NCBI GenBank assembly: GCA_026398575.1
Contig: JAPLSP010000293.1
Location: 1-9,354, forward strand
Length of the DNA stretch: 9,354 bases
From: Candidatus Sumerlaeota bacterium
Lineage (GTDB): Bacteria; Sumerlaeota; Sumerlaeia; JADFCT01
Direction of reading: 5' to 3'
The notes under the pieces are model-generated. The model worked only from the letters and a program-made list of their open reading frames with translations. It did no database searches and was not told the DNA's origin. The stretch's first letter is position 1. Each line of letters begins with the position of its first letter. Made by a program: the position numbers and the translations under genes. Positions 6,729-9,354 of the stretch are shown piece after piece.

Positions 6729-7490
6729 TTATTCGGAAGATTCGCCGACGGATAAGTGAGTCCTCCACAGGTCCACTTGCTCGTCCGTGATGCCAAAGAC
6801 CTGGCTTAATTCGTCCACTGTCCTAAATGGCTTATGGAGTTGGCGAAACTGGACGATGGCCTGCGCGCGCCGCGCGTCTATTTTGGGAATCCCTTGAATG
6901 ATTTCTTCAACCGTTGCATGATTGAGGTCTATCGCGGGCATCTTCTCTTTTGCGGAGGCGATCGCCGTCGCCGTCGTTGTTTGCTGCCTTGCCTCCATCG
7001 CCGGAATGGAAAGCGGACGAAGGCTGGGGCTTGGCGGCCGTTGCGCTTCGATTCGCTCCACCGTATCCTTCGTCTTGTATCCCCAGCTGCTGGTGGAAAT
7101 ATTGTCGCTCTGAACAACCAAAGCGCTTGAACGCCTGGCCTCGAGAAGGAATTTCTCATCTTGAGGATTGGCTGCAGTCGTTTCTTCGGAGACGGTCCTG
7201 AAAGGCTCTATTTTGGATGGCGATCGTTGTATAATGGCTGGCTTTGGTTTGTCTTCCAATGGAGGCAGGTTGGGCATAATGAGTTTGACGGCTTTGACGG
7301 CCGGATGGTTGTCTTGAATATCGGGAATATTGATTGCTCGGGAAGTGACTTTATCCTGGGCATAGGCCGTTGCGATCAGCGCATTTGAGACAATAGCCAA
7401 CGCCGCCAGCCATCGGATTTCTCCGGCTCGCAATTGCGAAAATCCGGCTCGTTTCCAAGCCGGGCTTGAATGCGATTCATTGCCCATCAT
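6729..7490 (-). CDS. Exported protein with a degenerate ComEA-like helix-hairpin-helix C-terminus
   Basis: A 253-residue minus-strand protein. AGAGG (complement of 7500-7504) lies 9 bases before the ATG at 7488-7490. A basic N-terminus and hydrophobic stretch (27-42) end in AYA, a probable Sec cleavage after residue 44, and the n-region is unusually long. Residues 45-185 are Pro/Ser/Thr-rich without recognisable domains and are probably extended. Residues 186-246 match the ComEA-type tandem helix-hairpin-helix: IDLNHATVEEIIQ, then A-x-A-I-V-x-F-R, PFRTVDELSQVFGI and a last helix. In ComEA this module binds incoming DNA during transformation. Here the first hairpin, usually P-G-I-G, reads IPKID, and the second reads FGITD, so the glycines that contact backbone phosphate are partly lost. 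A structural or protein-binding role is possible. No other competence genes are in view, so the symbol comEA is withheld. Confidence 0.88.
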   Translation of the reverse strand: MMGNESHSSPAWKRAGFSQLRAGEIRWLAALAIVSNALIATAYAQDKVTSRAINIPDIQDNHPAVKAVKLIMPNLPPLEDKPKPAIIQRSPSKIEPFRTVSEETTAANPQDEKFLLEARRSSALVVQSDNISTSSWGYKTKDTVERIEAQRPPSPSLRPLSIPAMEARQQTTTATAIASAKEKMPAIDLNHATVEEIIQGIPKIDARRAQAIVQFRQLHKPFRTVDELSQVFGITDEQVDLWRTHLSVGESSE

Positions 7491-7562
7491 AGCGGACCGC
7501 CTCTAGCTTCGTAATCTATTATTCGACAGTTCCAGCCTATGAGTTTAGGGCTTTTCAGAAAA

Positions 7563-7591
7563 ATAATGATGATATCCAAATTTTTTCCCAA
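7563..7591 (-). promoter_or_regulatory. Candidate promoter for the minus-strand HhH gene
   Basis: Read on the minus strand, TTGGGA (7586-7591) and CATTAT (7563-7568) are separated by exactly 17 bases. Each matches 4 of 6 consensus positions of sigma-70 elements. The leader to the ATG at 7490 would be about 65-70 bases. The evidence is weak, but the spacing and the AT-rich setting fit. Confidence 0.3.
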
Positions 7592-7594
7592 GAG

Positions 7595-7613
7595 TCATTC
7601 AGGCGTGGAATGA
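7595..7613. promoter_or_regulatory. Perfect 6-bp inverted repeat between divergent genes, possible operator
   Basis: TCATTC (7595-7600) and GAATGA (7608-7613) form a perfect dyad around a 7-base spacer. It lies between the two candidate -35 elements of the divergent promoters, where a regulator could act on both. A 6-bp dyad can occur by chance, and no regulator gene is in view. Confidence 0.25.
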
Positions 7614-7616
7614 TAG

Positions 7617-7644
7617 TTGCTTTCTCCCTGTCAGAGGCTATAGG
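7617..7644 (+). promoter_or_regulatory. Candidate promoter for the cohesin-like gene
   Basis: TTGCTT (7617-7622) and TATAGG (7639-7644) are 16 bases apart, each a 4/6 match to sigma-70 consensus. Transcription would begin near 7651, giving a leader of about 37 bases. The rest of the 197-base divergent region (7491-7687) is AT-rich, with no gene visible. Confidence 0.3.
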
Positions 7645-7687
7645 ATCCAACACGGATAGTAAATGTGCGGCATGAATAGGCAACGCG

Positions 7688-9169
7688 ATGTTTATATTAA
7701 GACTTTTTTCGATATTCTCGAGGATTTCTCGTCTCGCCTCGTGGCTGGCCTTGGCGGTTATGGCGGCCGGAGCGTCTTTTGCTCAAGTTATGCCTCAGCC
7801 GTCCTATACGCCCCCCACAGGCTATAATCCCTCCATGCAAACGCCTTATAATCAAGGCGGGTCAATGTATGGAAACCAGAATCCTTTTGGCTCAACGGGC
7901 GCAACCAACAATCCATTTGGCAGCGGCGGCGGCGCATTTGGCTCCAATACCTCGCGGTTCGCTCGCAAAACGCCCAAAACCACCGCCAGAAGCGGCACGG
8001 GCGCCAGCCAAACCGGTCCGAGCTCCGCGCAATCCATCGGCCAGGAAGGAAAGCGCGTGACGCGGTTGAGCCGCGAATCAATTTCGCGCGGAACAGGAGC
8101 TCAGGCCCAACCGGAACTCACCGTGCGCTTCACCGGCGGCGGCGATCCAACCATTTGCGTTCTCCTGCTGTCGCCGGGGCTGATCTCCACGCAAAAAGGC
8201 GCGACATTTCTGACCACCCTGGAGCTGAGCAATCCGCGCTCCACCGCAGCCGACGCCTTGGCGCTGCAGTTGTTCTACGACGCCGATGCCCTCGAACCCG
8301 TCAGCGTGGACATTCAGAGCCTGAAAGACCTGGTCAAGGAATTGCCCAAAGTCCTGGTGGACCGGGCCTCGGGAGTCATCACCGCCCAGGCCGCCTTCAA
8401 GTCGCCGCTGTTCATGGCGCAGGATTCCTTGATGTCCATCAAATGGAAAGCCAAGCAGCGAAAGCCCCTTGCCCGCATTGACTTCGGACCCGGCACGCAT
8501 CTGACCTACGAAGGCAAAGAGATCCTGGGCAAGTCCGACGACCCCAGCGCCGTCAAGCCCGGCGCAGTCGTGGAGATCGAGCCCGCCAATGATCCCGAAC
8601 AGGGCGAGGATGAATCGGATTACGCGATGCTCCCCAGCGACATTGTGGCCGGTCTGACGCGCGAAGGCTCGACCGCCCTCAAGCTCTATGGGCCGAAGCG
8701 CTCCGTGCGGGTGAGGCAGGATTTCTATGTGGACCTGTGGCTCGATAACCCGCATCTCCTGCCGATGGACAAGATTACCGCCCATATCAGCTTCGATCCC
8801 AATCAGCTCGAAGTCATTGATTCGGATGAAGACAACTGGATCATCCGCGACGTGAACATTCTCGATGGACTTTTCCACAAGGAATATCCCTTCGATCAGC
8901 ATCTCATGAACTCGGCCTTCAACGCGCTGGGCGAAATCTATTACAGCGTCGGACTGCAGGAAGCCAGACGCCTGCCCAAGGCCGGCACATTCGCCCGCAT
9001 CCGTTTCCGTCCCAAAGCCGCCGGCGTTGCCGAAGTCAAATTCCTCATGGCCTCCAAATCCGTTCACTTCCCGACGCAAGTAACCTACCTGGGCGAAGAC
9101 ATCCTCGGCAAGCCCGATAGCCTCGAAGACGGCGCCTACGGCTGCTCGATTCAGGTCAACGAAAAATAA
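7688..9169 (+). CDS. Exported protein with two tandem cohesin-like beta-sandwich domains
   Basis: A 493-residue exported protein. The ATG at 7688 is the first start after an in-frame TGA (7673-7675), and a weak AGG (7678-7680) precedes it. Residues 1-32 form a signal peptide with SFA cleavage before Q33. Residues 33-145 are Gln/Asn/Gly/Ser-rich with NPFG repeats (65-78) and a basic Thr/Ser stretch. Two related beta-rich domains follow, about 155-298 and 330-490. Each has a strand ending NP (182-183; 354-355), an F-x-D-x-x-x-LE strand (FYDADALE, SFDPNQLE), and a closing TY-x-G-x-x-ILGK motif (274-282; 467-475). The pattern of an NP-ended strand, then D-x3-LE-V, then I-x-F near the end is typical of cohesin and the CBM2/CBM3-like fold. 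An acidic linker (300-312) joins the domains. Cohesins bind dockerins, but no dockerin is visible here. A surface or periplasmic adhesive role is inferred. Confidence 0.9.
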   Translation: MFILRLFSIFSRISRLASWLALAVMAAGASFAQVMPQPSYTPPTGYNPSMQTPYNQGGSMYGNQNPFGSTGATNNPFGSGGGAFGSNTSRFARKTPKTTARSGTGASQTGPSSAQSIGQEGKRVTRLSRESISRGTGAQAQPELTVRFTGGGDPTICVLLLSPGLISTQKGATFLTTLELSNPRSTAADALALQLFYDADALEPVSVDIQSLKDLVKELPKVLVDRASGVITAQAAFKSPLFMAQDSLMSIKWKAKQRKPLARIDFGPGTHLTYEGKEILGKSDDPSAVKPGAVVEIEPANDPEQGEDESDYAMLPSDIVAGLTREGSTALKLYGPKRSVRVRQDFYVDLWLDNPHLLPMDKITAHISFDPNQLEVIDSDEDNWIIRDVNILDGLFHKEYPFDQHLMNSAFNALGEIYYSVGLQEARRLPKAGTFARIRFRPKAAGVAEVKFLMASKSVHFPTQVTYLGEDILGKPDSLEDGAYGCSIQVNEK

Positions 9170-9210
9170 CAAATTAATGCGGATAGGAACGGCGCCAGCT
9201 TTTGGAGTAA

Positions 9211-9224
9211 GGCGGCTTGCCGCC
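9211..9224. terminator. Short GC hairpin downstream of the cohesin-like gene, weak terminator candidate
   Basis: GGCGGC-TT-GCCGCC can form a 6-bp stem, or 5 bp with a CTTG tetraloop, about 40 bases after the stop at 9169. Five T residues occur only 14 bases later (9239-9243), so the structure is not canonical. It may serve both converging transcripts or simply be chance. Confidence 0.25.
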
Positions 9225-9241
9225 ATAACCGTATGACATTT

Positions 9242-9352
9242 TTAGCTGCCTTTCCCCTTCCCTCTCGACGTTCGTTTTCGCGTCGCCATATTGCGCCGCC
9301 ACGGCGTGCCCAGGCCCAACAGTTTTCGAATCGTGCGCAACATCGAACGCAT
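9242..9352 (-). CDS. Probable 3' end of a minus-strand gene at the right edge (frame uncertain)
   Basis: On the minus strand, one frame reads MRSMLRTIRKLLGLGTPW, continues with a very basic tail ending GKGKGS, and stops at TAA (complement of 9242-9244). Its codons (CGC, CTG, GGC, ACG) resemble those of neighbouring genes. The start is probably beyond the window, and the Met at 9352 need not be the initiator. A competing minus frame is open from 9353 to TAA at 9174-9176 and ends MSYGYGGKPPYSKSWRRSYPH, but it uses more rare codons (AGG, GGG, CTA). A plus frame from 9233 is also open to the edge but lacks a ribosome site. Product unknown. Confidence 0.35.
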   Translation of the reverse strand: MRSMLRTIRKLLGLGTPWRRNMATRKRTSRGKGKGS

Positions 9353-9354
9353 GA

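Noticed and set aside
8078..9226. Long minus-strand open frame (382 residues) opposite the cohesin-like gene
   Set aside because: The sense frame has a signal peptide and two internally repeated domains. The antisense product shows no domain logic.
1..9354. CRISPR arrays, tRNA or rRNA genes, insertion sequences, transposase or integrase genes
   Set aside because: No spaced direct repeats, cloverleaf segments, terminal inverted repeats or recombinase-like proteins were seen. All long open frames are accounted for by the listed genes.

Overview
The window reads as a chromosomal stretch from an uncultured, Gram-negative-type (two-membrane) bacterium. One large protein has a textbook lipobox, several proteins carry Sec signal peptides, and base composition is moderately GC-rich. 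No gene is a taxonomic marker. A deep-branching candidate phylum would fit, but that is only a guess.

Layout. The 3' end of an unidentified plus-strand gene lies at 2-94. A leader of about 100 bases follows, holding a possible promoter and a terminator-like hairpin that abuts the next ribosome binding site. Five tightly spaced plus-strand genes then run from 199 to 6686 and probably form one operon: (1) a secreted protein with a Pro/Ala/Gly-rich segment (199-1314); (2) a helical-domain protein with a C-terminal membrane anchor (1368-2042); (3) a 1226-residue lipoprotein of helical-hairpin repeats split by a Pro/Ala linker (2110-5790); (4) a 39-residue one-helix membrane peptide (5824-5943); (5) a TM2-domain protein (5958-6686). 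A convergent minus-strand gene (6729-7490) encodes an exported protein with a degenerate ComEA-type helix-hairpin-helix tail. A divergent intergenic region (7491-7687) precedes a plus-strand exported protein with two tandem cohesin-like beta domains (7688-9169). The right edge probably holds the end of a minus-strand gene whose frame is uncertain.

How the genes relate. The operon looks like an envelope-located system built from re-used parts. Proteins 2 and 5 share a roughly 110-residue helical domain marked by S-[ML]-S-H-x3-L-P-x9-E-W-H with identical spacing. The C-terminal membrane helix of protein 2 is closely matched by the free 39-residue peptide encoded just before protein 5. Thus 'helical domain plus anchor' exists once as a fusion (protein 2) and once as two adjacent genes (peptide 4 and protein 5), with protein 5 also carrying a TM2 module. 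The secreted protein at 199 and the cohesin-like protein at 7688 share N-P-F/S-P-F-rich low-complexity sequence after their signal peptides, suggesting that the two transcription units serve the same structure. I recognise no described system with this composition. Its function is unknown: an envelope-spanning or surface-assembly complex is an inference from architecture only.
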